The notes beneath the pieces are model-generated. The model made no database searches, had not been told where the DNA came from, and was given only the letters and a program-made list of their open reading frames with translations. This document shows, piece by piece, positions 33,049 through 42,161 of a DNA stretch of 64,000 bases. The DNA comes from Marinovum sp048263515 (GTDB taxonomy: Bacteria; Pseudomonadota; Alphaproteobacteria; Rhodobacterales; Rhodobacteraceae): contig NZ_JBLXEC010000002.1 of the NCBI RefSeq assembly GCF_048263515.1, positions 310,001 to 374,000 on the forward strand, in the 5' to 3' direction. Positions within the stretch are counted from its first letter, which is position 1; each line of letters starts with the position of its first letter. Position numbers and translations under genes: made by a program.

Positions 33049-35477
33049 TCCGCGGCCTCCAGGGTAAGATCGGCAAGGGGGGCATATTGCTCGGGCCGCG
33101 CGCTGGCCTCTTCGGCCCAGGGGTCCTTGCGATAGATCGTCTGCGACAGCTCGAAGCGTTCGATCAGGGCGGCCCGTTCGGCGAGATCGTCGACCACCCG
33201 TTCCTTGACCCAGTCGAGCCCGACCTTGGCGACCCATTTGTAGGGCCGGTCAAGGTACTTGGCGTTCTCGCGGTAGAGCTGCATGAAGGCGGTGGCGAGG
33301 TCGATCGCCTCCTGCTCGGTGGCCACGTCTGCCAGACGCTCGGTTTCCTTCACGTCCATGCCGGCAGCCCCGGCAACGCCGATCTGATAGCCGCTGTCGA
33401 CGCAGACCACGCCGATGTCCTTGCAGGTCGCTTCGGCGCAGTTCCGCGGACAGCCCGAAACCGCCAGCTTGACCTTGTGCGGTGTCCAGGAGCCCCAGAG
33501 CTTCTTCTCGAGCTGGATGCCGAGGCCGGTCGAGTCCTGCGTGCCGAAACGACAGTGATCCTTGCCGACGCAGGTCTTCACCGTGCGCAGGCCCTTGGCA
33601 TAGGCGTGGCCCGAGACCATGCCGGCAGCGTTGAGATCGGCCCAGATCGCCGGCAGGTCCTCGCCCTTGACGCCCAAGAGGTCGATGCGTTGCCCGCCGG
33701 TGACGTGAACCGTGGGCACGTTGTACTTCTCGGCCGCATCGGCGATGGCGCGCAGTTCGTTCGGCGTGGTCATGCCGCCGAACATGCGGGGGACGACCGA
33801 GAAGGTGCCGTCCTTCTGGATGTTGGCGTGCTTGCGCTCGTTGATGAACCGGCTTTGCGGGTCGTCCTGGTACTCCAGCGGCCAGTCGGCCAGCAGGTAG
33901 TAGTTCACCGCCGGGCGGCAGACATGGCAGCCGTTGGGCGTGGTCCAGCCCAGCTCCTGCCAGACGGCGGCCTGGCTTTTCAGTTCTTGCGACTTGATCA
34001 GCCGGCGCACGTCCTCGTGGCTGAGGTCGGTGCAGCCGCAGATCGGTTGCGCGGTCGGCATCTGGAAATCGTCGCCCAGCGTGACTTGCAGGACCTGTTC
34101 CACCAGCCCGGTGCAGGTGCCGCAGGAGGCGCTGGCCTTGGTGGTGGCCTTGATCGCGCCGAGGTCTGTGGCCCCGCCTTCGATGGCCTGAACGATGGTG
34201 CCCTTGCAGATGCCGTTACAGCCACAGATCTCCGCATCAAGCGGCAATGCTGCAACGGCTGACAGAGGGTCCGCGGCGGCACCTCCCTGGTAGGAGGGGC
34301 CAAAGATCAGCGTGTCGCGCATCTCTTCGATGTCGGTACCGTCCTTGATCAGGCCGAAGAACCAGTTGCCGTCGGCGGTATCGCCGTACATCACCGCGCC
34401 GATCAGCTTGTTGCCCTCGATGACGAGACGCTTGTAGACGCCGCGCGCCGGGTCGCGGAAGACGATGTCCTCGCGGCCTTCGCCTTCGGCGAAATCGCCA
34501 GCGGAAAACAGATCGCAGCCGGTGACCTTGAGCTTGGTCGAAAGCTCCTTGGGGACGAAAGCGCCGTCTTCGCCGAGCAGCGCGGCGGCGAGGATCTTGG
34601 CCTGGTCGTAAAGCGGGGCGACGAGGCCGAAGAGCTGACCGTCGAATTCCACGCATTCGCCGACGGCATAGATGTCGGGATCAGAGGTCTGCAGCTGGGC
34701 GTTGACGTCGATGCCGCGACCCACCTCGAGGTGCGCATCATTGGCCAGCCGGGTCTCGGGACGGATGCCCACGGCCATGACCACCAGATCGGCCGGCAGG
34801 GTCTCTCCGCTTTCCAGCAGCACGGCCTCGGCCTTGTCCTCACCCAGAATGGCCTTGGTTGAGGCTTGGGTCTTGACGGTGATGCCGCGGCCTTCGAGGT
34901 CCTTGCGCAGCAGATAGCCTGCGGCTTCGTCAAGCTGACGCTCCATCAGGTGACCCATCAGGTGCAACACGGTCACGTCCATGCCACGCTGGGCGAGGCC
35001 GGCGGCCGCTTCCAGACCCAGCAGACCACCGCCGATCACCACCGCGCTGCCGCCCTTGGCGGAGGCTTCGATCATCGCATTGGTGTCGTCGAGATCGCGG
35101 TAGGTGATGACGCCGGGCAGGTCCTTGCCGGGCACCGGGATGATGAAGGGGGCGGAGCCGGTGCCGATGATCAGCTTGTCATAGGGCACTTCGCCGTTTT
35201 CGCCGATCACCACCTTGCGCTCGCGGTCGATGCCCACCACGGCCTCGCCAAAACGGCAGGTGACCTTGTGCTCGGCATACCAGGCGTCATCATGGGTGAC
35301 GATCTCGGCATAGCTCTTTTCGCCCGACAGCACAGGCGACAGCATGATGCGGTTGTAGTTGCCGCGCGGTTCGGCGTTGAACAGGGTGACTTCATAGGCG
35401 TCGGGGGCTGCGTCGGCCAGATGCTCCAGCACCCGTCCCGAGGCCATGCCCGCGCCGATAACGACCAGTTTCTGCAT
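33045..35477 (-). CDS. nirB: NADH-dependent nitrite reductase large subunit
   Basis: 810 residues from ATG 35477, with AAAGGA 6 bases upstream; the in-frame ATG at 35492 is less well placed. Domains in order: FAD/NAD(P)H oxidoreductase (KLVVIGAGMASGRVLEHLAD, VVIGGGLLGLEAAAGLAQRG, DIYAVGECVEF), a BFD-like [2Fe-2S] domain (EICGCNGICKGTIVQAIE, ASCGTCTGLVEQVL) and a second BFD-like site (PICGCTDLSHEDVRRLI). The sulfite/nitrite reductase domain then carries the siroheme-[4Fe-4S] ligands near VGKDHCRFGTQDS and SGCPRNCAEATCKD. It reduces nitrite to ammonium in the cytosol using NADH, with siroheme from CysG. Confidence 0.96.
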   Translation of the reverse strand: MQKLVVIGAGMASGRVLEHLADAAPDAYEVTLFNAEPRGNYNRIMLSPVLSGEKSYAEIVTHDDAWYAEHKVTCRFGEAVVGIDRERKVVIGENGEVPYDKLIIGTGSAPFIIPVPGKDLPGVITYRDLDDTNAMIEASAKGGSAVVIGGGLLGLEAAAGLAQRGMDVTVLHLMGHLMERQLDEAAGYLLRKDLEGRGITVKTQASTKAILGEDKAEAVLLESGETLPADLVVMAVGIRPETRLANDAHLEVGRGIDVNAQLQTSDPDIYAVGECVEFDGQLFGLVAPLYDQAKILAAALLGEDGAFVPKELSTKLKVTGCDLFSAGDFAEGEGREDIVFRDPARGVYKRLVIEGNKLIGAVMYGDTADGNWFFGLIKDGTDIEEMRDTLIFGPSYQGGAAADPLSAVAALPLDAEICGCNGICKGTIVQAIEGGATDLGAIKATTKASASCGTCTGLVEQVLQVTLGDDFQMPTAQPICGCTDLSHEDVRRLIKSQELKSQAAVWQELGWTTPNGCHVCRPAVNYYLLADWPLEYQDDPQSRFINERKHANIQKDGTFSVVPRMFGGMTTPNELRAIADAAEKYNVPTVHVTGGQRIDLLGVKGEDLPAIWADLNAAGMVSGHAYAKGLRTVKTCVGKDHCRFGTQDSTGLGIQLEKKLWGSWTPHKVKLAVSGCPRNCAEATCKDIGVVCVDSGYQIGVAGAAGMDVKETERLADVATEQEAIDLATAFMQLYRENAKYLDRPYKWVAKVGLDWVKERVVDDLAERAALIERFELSQTIYRKDPWAEEASARPEQYAPLADLTLEAAE

Positions 35478-35488
35478 GTCGTTTCCTT

Positions 35489-36430
35489 TCAAGAATACCA
35501 GGCGACGATGTGAGACAGCTCGCCCTTGGAATGGATCGGCAGGGCAACGAAATTCTCGTAGCCCGCGGCAATGCCGGGCACCGCCTGCTCGACCACCGGC
35601 AGGCCGGTGCCCAGCGCGCGTCCGATCAGCCCCTGCCAGGCGGTGGCGCGGCGCGGCTCTTCTGCCTCGCCGGCCCAGAGCCGGCCTTCGCTGGCGCAGA
35701 TGCCGTCGATCAGCACCGCGTCATTGGCCTTGCCCACCCGGGCAGCGCGGGCGTCCCAGATCTCGAACCGCCGGGCGATCGGTGTGCCCCGCGCCGAGAG
35801 CAGGGTCAGGATGAAGGTCTCGCCAGAGGGCACCGGGACCGGCAGGCCGAGACCGGTGGTCAGCCCCGCCTTGCCGGCGCTTTCGGCCCGGACAAAGCCG
35901 TAGGAGGCACCGAGATCGCGCATCAGGATCGGCGTGTTGGCCGCCCAGACTGCGCCGGGCAGGCCCTGGCCACGGGGGAACTGGGTGTGCTTCGAGACGA
36001 ACTCGAAGTGTTTCGCCGCGCCGTAATAGCCGTCATCCAGCGTCAGCAGGCTGTCGGCACCTTTCCAGACCTCGAGCGCGCCGATCCGGTCCTCGCCGTC
36101 GCCGCAGAGCACGACGAGCACCGATTTCAGCACCTTGCCGTCAAACAGCGGCACCGCGACGGCGCTGGTCAGACCGGCGGCCCTGGCGGCCTCGGCGCGT
36201 TTGAAGGAGGCAGGCTCCAGCGACTTGAAGACCACCGGTCGCTCCTCGGCCCAGGCCTTGCCGGGCAGGCCTTCGCCCTTGATGAAACTGGTCTGGCCGG
36301 AGGCGGCCTTGAAGTCCACCAGGTCGCCGTAGTTTCCTCCGGCGAGGGTCAGCCTGTCGCCTTCGGGCACCCAGACCTCGGTCACCTCGATGAAGGTGCG
36401 CGTGTCCTTGTCGATCATCGCTTCCATCAT
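35489..36430 (-). CDS. Triple GAF-like repeat protein of the nitrate operon
   Basis: 313 residues from ATG 36430, overlapping the stop of the ABC ATPase gene (ATGA). Three repeats of ~95 residues are visible. Each opens with EVW, EVW or EIW. Each has a central Gly-rich turn (GEGLPGKAWAEERPVV, GQGLPGAVWAANTPIL, QGLIGRALGTGLPVV) and a strand pair (TSAVAVPLFDG, TTGLGLPVPVP, ENFVALPIHSK). This fits tandem GAF domains, the third being shorter and degenerate. No effector domain, DNA-binding motif or membrane segment is present. GAF domains bind small molecules, so a ligand-sensing role in nitrate or nitrite assimilation is possible but inferred. Confidence 0.78.
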   Translation of the reverse strand: MMEAMIDKDTRTFIEVTEVWVPEGDRLTLAGGNYGDLVDFKAASGQTSFIKGEGLPGKAWAEERPVVFKSLEPASFKRAEAARAAGLTSAVAVPLFDGKVLKSVLVVLCGDGEDRIGALEVWKGADSLLTLDDGYYGAAKHFEFVSKHTQFPRGQGLPGAVWAANTPILMRDLGASYGFVRAESAGKAGLTTGLGLPVPVPSGETFILTLLSARGTPIARRFEIWDARAARVGKANDAVLIDGICASEGRLWAGEAEEPRRATAWQGLIGRALGTGLPVVEQAVPGIAAGYENFVALPIHSKGELSHIVAWYS

Positions 36431-38118
36431 GCGGCTTCCTTCTCGTCCGGAGTCGCGGCGCGGGCGGCGGCCTTGGGCTTGGCGCCGTGTTCGTATTCTT
36501 CGAGGAAGCTCAGCACCTGCTCGCGATAGGCGTAGTAATCGGGGTGTTCCAGCAGCGCCTTGCGGGTGCGCGGGCGGGGCAGGTCGACGTCGACGATGCG
36601 GCCGATGGTGGCCTGCGGGCCGTTGGTCATCATCACCACGCGGTCGGCCAGCAGGATCGCCTCGTCGACGTCATGGGTGACGCAGATCGCGGTCACCTTG
36701 GTGCGCGACCAGACCTCCATCAGCACCTCCTGCAGCTCCCAGCGGGTGAGGCTGTCGAGCATGCCGAAGGGCTCATCCAGCAACAGCAGCTTGGGGCTGA
36801 GCGCAAAGGCGCGGGCGATGCCGACGCGCTGCTTCATGCCGTTCGACATGTCGGCGGCCGAGCGGTCCATGGCATCGGCCAGACCCACGCGTTCGAGGTA
36901 ATATTCCACCACGTCCTGCCGTTCGGCCTGGCTGGCCTTGGGGTAGACCTTGTCGACGCCGATGGCGCAGTTCTCGCGCGCGGTCAGCCAGGGGAAGAGG
37001 TTCGGCGACTGGAACACCACCGCGCGTTCGGGATCGGCGCCCTGAACGTGGTAGCCATCGAGCCGGATCGCGCCCTTGGAGATCGAATTGAGCCCGGCGG
37101 CCATGGTCAGCACAGTGGACTTGCCGCAGCCGGAGTGGCCGATCAGCGAGATGAACTCACCCCGGTTCACCTTGAGGTCGAAGTTCTCGACCACGGTGAG
37201 CGGGCCTTTCGGGGTGGGGTAGATCTTGTGCAGCTGCGAGAAGTCGAGGAAGCGCTCGTCGATCATGCCTTCCTGCGCGTCCTTGACGGCCTTCGGCACC
37301 GAATGGATCGGCGTCACGTCCGGCAGGATGCGCGAGCCTTCGACCTTGGCCTCGATGCCCACGTCCATCAGGTAGGTGGTGACCTTGGCGCGCAGGGCCT
37401 TGAAGCCGTCGTGGTGGTTCATCTCGGCCCGGTCGCGGGGGCGGGGGATCTCGACCGCAAATTCCTCGCCCAGGGTGCCATCGGGGTTCAGCGCGATGAT
37501 CCGGTCGGCCAGCATGATCGCCTCGTCGACGTCGTTGGTGATCAGCACGCAGGTCTTCTTGTCGGCCTCCCAGATCGCCTCGATCTCGTCCGCCAGGTTG
37601 GCGCGGGTGAGCGCATCCAGCGCCGAGAGCGGCTCGTCGAGCAGCAGCACCTCCGGGTTCATCGCCAGCGCGCGGGCGACGTTGACCCGCTGGCGCATGC
37701 CGCCGGACAGTTCCGCCGGGCGACGATGCGTGGCGTGGGAGAGCCCCACCATGTCGACGTATTTGGCGACCTTCTCGGCTTTTTCGGCCTTGGCCATGCC
37801 GGGGAAGATCGTGTCAACCGCGAGGCCCACATTGCCCGCCACGGTGAGCCAGGGCATCAGCGAGTAGCTCTGGAAGATCACGCCACGTTCCGGGCCGGGG
37901 CCGGTGATCCGCTTGCCCTTGAAGGTGACTGCCCCCTTGGTCGGCTGTTCCAGACCGGCCATCAGGTTGATCAGCGTCGTCTTGCCAGTGCCGGAGAAGC
38001 CCAGGAGAACGAGGAACTCGCCCTCCCGCACGTCCAGATCGATGTTCTTGAGAACCGGGGTGGCGGCCGTGCCTTCACCGAAGCTCTTGGAGACATTGTC
38101 GAATTTGAGGATGCTCAT
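36427..38118 (-). CDS. nrtD: Nitrate ABC transporter ATPase, two ABC domains fused
   Basis: 563 residues from ATG 38118 (GGA 7 bases upstream; an ATG at 38124 is too close to that site). Domain 1 has Walker A GFSGTGKTTL, signature ELSGGMRQRVNVARAL, Walker B VLLLDEPLSALDA and the unusual switch ITNDVDEA with Asn in place of His. A ~70-residue linker (DVGIEAKVEGSRILPDVTPI) follows. Domain 2 has Walker A GHSGCGKSTV, signature DMSNGMKQRVGIARAF, Walker B LLLDEPFGMLDS and a canonical switch His (CVTHDVDEA). It powers nitrate/nitrite import with NrtA and NrtB. Unlike cyanobacterial NrtC, the second half is an ABC domain rather than a binding-protein domain. Confidence 0.92.
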   Translation of the reverse strand: MSILKFDNVSKSFGEGTAATPVLKNIDLDVREGEFLVLLGFSGTGKTTLINLMAGLEQPTKGAVTFKGKRITGPGPERGVIFQSYSLMPWLTVAGNVGLAVDTIFPGMAKAEKAEKVAKYVDMVGLSHATHRRPAELSGGMRQRVNVARALAMNPEVLLLDEPLSALDALTRANLADEIEAIWEADKKTCVLITNDVDEAIMLADRIIALNPDGTLGEEFAVEIPRPRDRAEMNHHDGFKALRAKVTTYLMDVGIEAKVEGSRILPDVTPIHSVPKAVKDAQEGMIDERFLDFSQLHKIYPTPKGPLTVVENFDLKVNRGEFISLIGHSGCGKSTVLTMAAGLNSISKGAIRLDGYHVQGADPERAVVFQSPNLFPWLTARENCAIGVDKVYPKASQAERQDVVEYYLERVGLADAMDRSAADMSNGMKQRVGIARAFALSPKLLLLDEPFGMLDSLTRWELQEVLMEVWSRTKVTAICVTHDVDEAILLADRVVMMTNGPQATIGRIVDVDLPRPRTRKALLEHPDYYAYREQVLSFLEEYEHGAKPKAAARAATPDEKEAA

Positions 38119-38162
38119 CTGCATGTCCTTTCTGCGCTACCGCGTTGCGGCCAGGGCGGCTG

Positions 38163-39245
38163 TCAGCGGTTGTTCGAGAAGGTGAAAAGCGATTGCAGTG
38201 CGAACATCACCCGGTCGAGCAGGAAGCCGATCACGCCGATGGTCAGCACGGCGACCATGATCTTGGCGAGGCTCGAAGAGCTGCCGTTCTGGAATTCGTC
38301 CCAGACGAACTTGCCGAGACCGGGGTTCTGCGCCAGCATTTCGGCGGCGATCAGGACCATCCAGCCGACACCCAGCGACAGGCGGAGACCGGTAAAGATC
38401 AGCGGCAAGGCCGAGGGCAGCACCAGCTTGGTGATCTTGGTATAGGTGTTCATCTTCAGGACCTTGGAGACGTTCACCAGGTCCTTGTCGATGCTCGCCA
38501 CACCCAGCGCCGTGTTGATCAGCGTCGGCCAGAGCGAACAGAGCGTCACGGTGATCGCCGAGATCAAGAACGACTTGGAGAACATGCCGTCGTTGGTGGC
38601 ATAGACCGCCGAGACGATCATCGTGACGATCGGCAGCCAGGCCAGCGGCGAGACCGGCTTGAAGATCTGCACCAGCGGGTTGATCGCGGCATTGGCGGTG
38701 GGTGACAGGCCGGCGGCGATGCCCAGCGGCACGGCGACGGCGGTGGCGATCAGGAAACCGAAGAAGACGGTTTTGATCGAGGTCCAGATCTGCTGGTAGT
38801 AGGACGGCGCGCCGGTATAGGCGATGTCCTTGACCTCGTCACCGCGGCCGGCCTCGACGAGCTTGTCGTTGCGCGCCGCGACCATCGTCTCGAACTTCTC
38901 GCGCTTGGCCGCCTTGGCCTGGGCGTCTTCATGCAGGGTGACCGCCTCGACCCAGACTTCCGCCGGGCCGGGCACAGCGCCGAGCGAGGTCTGCACCTTG
39001 GGTGCCAGTGTAGACCAGAGCATCAGGAAGGCGATGATGGCGATCAGCGGCACCGCCAACAGGCGCCAGATTTCCTTGAACTGCGCCTTGGGGTTGTCGC
39101 CGGCGGCGGCCTTGAGCACCGGTGTGGCCCAGCTGAGGCCCAGCACCTGGAACCATTTGTCGGCGGCGTTGATGCGGGTGAAGAGACGGGCGCGACGGGC
39201 CTCGCGGGCCTCGGCGGCGGAAAATTCGGGATCGACGGTTGTCAT
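38163..39245 (-). CDS. nrtB: Nitrate ABC transporter permease
   Basis: 360 residues from ATG 39245. The first ~45 residues are cytoplasmic and Arg/Glu-rich. One helix (IWRLLAVPLIAIIAFLMLW) is followed by a ~75-residue polar periplasmic insert (EDAQAKAAKREKFETMVAAR), then five further helices. The permease EAA loop is VLKMNTYTKITKLVLPSALP, and IFTGLRLSLGVGWMVLIAAEML is characteristic of NrtB/SsuC-type permeases. Homodimers with the double-ABC ATPase would form the importer. Confidence 0.92.
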   Translation of the reverse strand: MTTVDPEFSAAEAREARRARLFTRINAADKWFQVLGLSWATPVLKAAAGDNPKAQFKEIWRLLAVPLIAIIAFLMLWSTLAPKVQTSLGAVPGPAEVWVEAVTLHEDAQAKAAKREKFETMVAARNDKLVEAGRGDEVKDIAYTGAPSYYQQIWTSIKTVFFGFLIATAVAVPLGIAAGLSPTANAAINPLVQIFKPVSPLAWLPIVTMIVSAVYATNDGMFSKSFLISAITVTLCSLWPTLINTALGVASIDKDLVNVSKVLKMNTYTKITKLVLPSALPLIFTGLRLSLGVGWMVLIAAEMLAQNPGLGKFVWDEFQNGSSSSLAKIMVAVLTIGVIGFLLDRVMFALQSLFTFSNNR

Positions 39246-39350
39246 GGGGGGCTTCCTTGAAATCCGGTGGCAGCTGGGGCCGCTCCTCAAGCCCGTGCGG
39301 GCTTTCCTCGCGAGGAGGCTCTGGCAGGAGCCGAGGAGCGGCGGGGCGGG

Positions 39351-40718
39351 TCAGCCTTTGACGTCGGTGCCGACGACCGTCTGCGCGCCTTTCAGGCCGA
39401 TCGGCAGGCTGTCGAGATAGGCGTTGGGCGCCCGACCGTCATAGGCGATGCCGTCGATGATATCCTCGGCCGGTGTCGGCGCCTTGTAGCCGTCGCTGTC
39501 CCAGGGGAAGTCGGCCTCGTTGGCCAGACCCTCGTCGACCAGCATGCGGGCGGCTTCGAGGTAGATTTCCGGCTTGTAGACCGACTTGGCGACCTCGTCG
39601 TACCAGCTGTCCGACTTGGGCTCGGCGATCTGGCCCCAGCGGCGCATCTGGGTCAGGTACCAGACCGCGTCGGAGTAGAAGGGGTAGGTGGCGTTGTAGC
39701 GGAAGAAGACGTTGAAATCGGGGACTTCGCGGGTGTCGCCCTTTTCATATTCGAAGGTGCCGGTCATCGAGGCGGCAATCACCTCGGCATCGGCACCGAC
39801 ATATTCCGGACGGCTCAGCATCTCGACCGCTTCCATGCGGTTGGCGTTGTCGTTTTCGTCCAGCCATTGCGCCGCGCGGATCAGCGCCTTGGTCACTGCC
39901 AGCGTGGTGTTGGGGTACTCCTCGGCAAACTCGGCGGTGATGCCAAAGACCTTCTCCGGGTTGTTCTTCCACAGCTCGTAGTCGGTGATCACCGGCACGC
40001 CGATGCCCTTCACCACGGCCTGCTGGTTCCAGGGCTCGCCGACCGAATAGCCATAGATCGTGCCGGCCTCCAAGGTGGCGGGCATCTGCGGCGGCGGCGT
40101 GACCGAGAGCAGCACGTCGGCGCCGATCTGGCCGGTGATGTTGTCCTGGCTGTAGTAGCCCGGGTGCAAGCCGCCGGCAGCGAGCCAGTAGCGCAACTCG
40201 TAGTTGTGAGTCGAGACCGGGAAGACCATGCCCATGTTGAAGGGCTTGCCGTCGTCCTTGTACTTCTCGACCACCGGCGCCAGCGCCTCGGCCGAGATCG
40301 GGTGGATCGGCTTGCCCTCGGCATCGGCCGGGATGTTCGGCTTCATCTGCTCCCAGATCTCGTTCGACACGGTGATGCCGTTTCCGTTCAGGTCCATCGA
40401 GAAGGGGGTGATGATATGCGCTTCGGTGCCGAAGCCGATGGTTGCCGCCAGCGGCTGGCCAGCCAGCATATGCGCGCCGTCGAGCTGTCCGCCGATCACG
40501 CCGTCGAGCAGAACCTTCCAGTTGGCTTGGGCCTCGAGCGTGACAAACAGTCCCTCGTCGAGGAAATAACCCTGTTCATAGGCCACGGCGAGCGGCGCCA
40601 TGTCGGTGAGCTTGATGAAACCGAAGGTCAGCTCGTCCTTTTCCAGGTCGAGCATCTGCGCGAAGCCGGGGGTGGCAAGGGCGGTCGAGGCGGCAAGGCC
40701 GAGGAGGAGGGTCTTCAT
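39351..40718 (-). CDS. nrtA: Nitrate-binding protein of the ABC transporter
   Basis: 455 residues from ATG 40718, with a Sec signal peptide (MKTLLLGLAASTALATPGFA) and no lipobox. The body matches NrtA/NasF: FGFIKLTDMAPLAVAYEQGY, MLAGQPLAATIGFG, FSMDLNGNGITVS, PVSTHNYELRYWLAAGG, YGYSVGEPWNQQAVVKGIG and the C-terminal DDG-like tail. It captures nitrate (or nitrite) in the periplasm. It is the first gene of the nine-gene operon and lies behind a regulated leader. Confidence 0.94.
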   Translation of the reverse strand: MKTLLLGLAASTALATPGFAQMLDLEKDELTFGFIKLTDMAPLAVAYEQGYFLDEGLFVTLEAQANWKVLLDGVIGGQLDGAHMLAGQPLAATIGFGTEAHIITPFSMDLNGNGITVSNEIWEQMKPNIPADAEGKPIHPISAEALAPVVEKYKDDGKPFNMGMVFPVSTHNYELRYWLAAGGLHPGYYSQDNITGQIGADVLLSVTPPPQMPATLEAGTIYGYSVGEPWNQQAVVKGIGVPVITDYELWKNNPEKVFGITAEFAEEYPNTTLAVTKALIRAAQWLDENDNANRMEAVEMLSRPEYVGADAEVIAASMTGTFEYEKGDTREVPDFNVFFRYNATYPFYSDAVWYLTQMRRWGQIAEPKSDSWYDEVAKSVYKPEIYLEAARMLVDEGLANEADFPWDSDGYKAPTPAEDIIDGIAYDGRAPNAYLDSLPIGLKGAQTVVGTDVKG

Positions 40719-40761
40719 GAAAGTCTGTCCTTTACTGAGGCCCGGGAGGAGAGGGTCGGGC

Positions 40762-40815
40762 AAACAAAAAAGCCGCTGACGCACTTCGCTGGTGGGCGAA
40801 GGGTCGAGCGGCTTT
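40762..40815 (-). terminator. Leader terminator upstream of nrtA (NasT-controlled)
   Basis: On the minus strand AAAGCCGCT (40815-40807) pairs with AGCGGCTTT (40777-40769), with an inner TTCGC/GCGAA helix between, and runs into a T tract (40771-40766). Only 43 bases separate it from the nrtA ATG, so transcription would stop before nrtA unless antitermination occurs. Confidence 0.85.
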
Positions 40816-40825
40816 GCTCTTCGGG

Positions 40826-40870
40826 TCCCGGACGTTCGGGAGAATTCCAGCAGCGGACGCCATTGCCCGC
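40826..40870 (-). promoter_or_regulatory. Two ANTAR-target hexaloop hairpins in the nrtA leader
   Basis: On the minus strand hairpin 1 is GCGGGC-AATGGC-GTCCGC (40870-40853, one G-U pair) and hairpin 2 is TCCCG-AACGTC-CGGGA (40841-40826), 11 bases apart. Both loops are hexanucleotides with A at position 1 and G at position 4, the pattern bound by ANTAR proteins. They lie just upstream of the leader terminator and downstream of nasS. NasT should bind here to allow read-through into nrtA when nitrate releases it from NasS. The rest of the 267-bp leader (40719-40985) shows no coding signal. Confidence 0.85.
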
Positions 40871-40985
40871 CGGTGGGCCCTTTATGCCTGTTCAGGTTGT
40901 GGCTGCGCAAAGGAAAGGGCGGGGCGGACCGTGATTTTTCTGCAATGCAGCGTGATCTTCGCTGCGGCTGCACAAGAAATGGGCG

Positions 40986-42161
40986 TCAGGCCCGGTCGGG
41001 GTCAAAAATGCGGCCGTCGAAGAACCGGTCTGGGCCGAGAATCAGCCGGCCAGTTTCGGCCGGGGCTGCCGTCGGCTCGGTCACGCCGCCCTCGATCCGC
41101 GACGAGGCGGTGGGCAAGCTGGCCGAGAGACCGGCCAGGGCCTGGCGGTGCAGGTCAGTGCGAAAGACCCCGGCGGCAGCGGATTTGGCGGTGCTGCGGT
41201 CAAGCCCGGTGCGCGCCGCCAGTTGCAGCCCGATCCATTCCGCCTGGCTGCGCCAGGGAAAGCTCGCGGCCGAGCGGTGAAAGGCCAGAAAATCCGGCAC
41301 GTCGCGCTCTTCGCCCCGCGGCGAGACCACCAGCCGGCCTGACAGCGCCCGGTCGAGGATGTACGCCGGCAGGTCGAGATAATCGGGGCGGGCGAGGATC
41401 TCGGCGGTCAGGCTGCGCGAGGCCGGATCGCCCAGCCAGCGCCCGGCACGCCAGACCGCGCGGATCAGCCGGCCGCGCAGCATCTCTTCCGCCTCGGCCC
41501 AGTCGGTGCGCATCGCCAGCACCTTTTCCGGCGCAAAGCCCCAGATCGCCGAGCCGGGCAGCAAAAGCGCACCCATGCCGTCCTCGACCGCCTGGCTGCC
41601 CCAGGGCTCGCCGACGCAGAAGGCGTCGATCTCGCCGGCGCGGATCGCATCGCCCATCAGTGGCGGCGGCACGGTGCGCACGAAGACCGACTGCGGCGCC
41701 GGCAGGCCCAGCGCCGAGAGCCAGTAGTAGACCAGCTCGGCGTGCATCGAGAAGGGGAAGGGAACGCCGATCCGCAGCCCGTCGCCCGCCGCCGCGATCA
41801 GCGCCAGACCGGCAGCGCGGGCGTTGGTGAAGCCGAAGTCATGGCCGGCGTCGCGCAGCCGGTCGGCGAGCGCGCGACTGACGCCGATAACATTGCCGTT
41901 AACCGAAAGTACCGAGACCGCCGAGAGCGGCGCGCCGGCGCCGCCAAGCCCCAGCGCCGTGGCCACCGGCACGGGCGAGAGCATATGTGCGGCGTCGACC
42001 ATGCCGAAACTGAGCAGATCGCGCAGGGCCGACCACGAGGGCGCGCGGCGCAGCTGCAGGCTGATGCCTTCCTCGGCGGCAAAGCCCATCTCCTGAGCGA
42101 TGATCAGCGGCGCGGCATCCACCAGCGGGATGAAACCGACGGTCAGCGGTGTCAGGCTCAT
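40986..42161 (-). CDS. nasS: NasS, cytoplasmic nitrate sensor (NrtA-like)
   Basis: 391 residues with no signal peptide. It is a CmpA/NrtA-fold protein (VGFIPLVDAAPLIIAQEMGF, HMLSPVPVATALGLG, FPFSMHAELVYYWLSALG, EIDAFCVGEPWGSQAVEDGM, DYLDLPAYILDRALSGRLVV). Lack of export signal and fusion in operon with nasT define NasS, which binds nitrate/nitrite and holds NasT inactive when nitrate is absent. It overlaps the nasT stop by 4 bases. The leader hairpins begin 115 bp after its stop. Confidence 0.93.
   Translation of the reverse strand: MSLTPLTVGFIPLVDAAPLIIAQEMGFAAEEGISLQLRRAPSWSALRDLLSFGMVDAAHMLSPVPVATALGLGGAGAPLSAVSVLSVNGNVIGVSRALADRLRDAGHDFGFTNARAAGLALIAAAGDGLRIGVPFPFSMHAELVYYWLSALGLPAPQSVFVRTVPPPLMGDAIRAGEIDAFCVGEPWGSQAVEDGMGALLLPGSAIWGFAPEKVLAMRTDWAEAEEMLRGRLIRAVWRAGRWLGDPASRSLTAEILARPDYLDLPAYILDRALSGRLVVSPRGEERDVPDFLAFHRSAASFPWRSQAEWIGLQLAARTGLDRSTAKSAAAGVFRTDLHRQALAGLSASLPTASSRIEGGVTEPTAAPAETGRLILGPDRFFDGRIFDPDRA

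Noticed and set aside
36487..38445. Long open frame (652 codons) opposite the nitrate ABC ATPase
   Set aside because: Its composition (His/Asp/Val/Leu repeats) mirrors the ABC gene codons; no domain or start signal.
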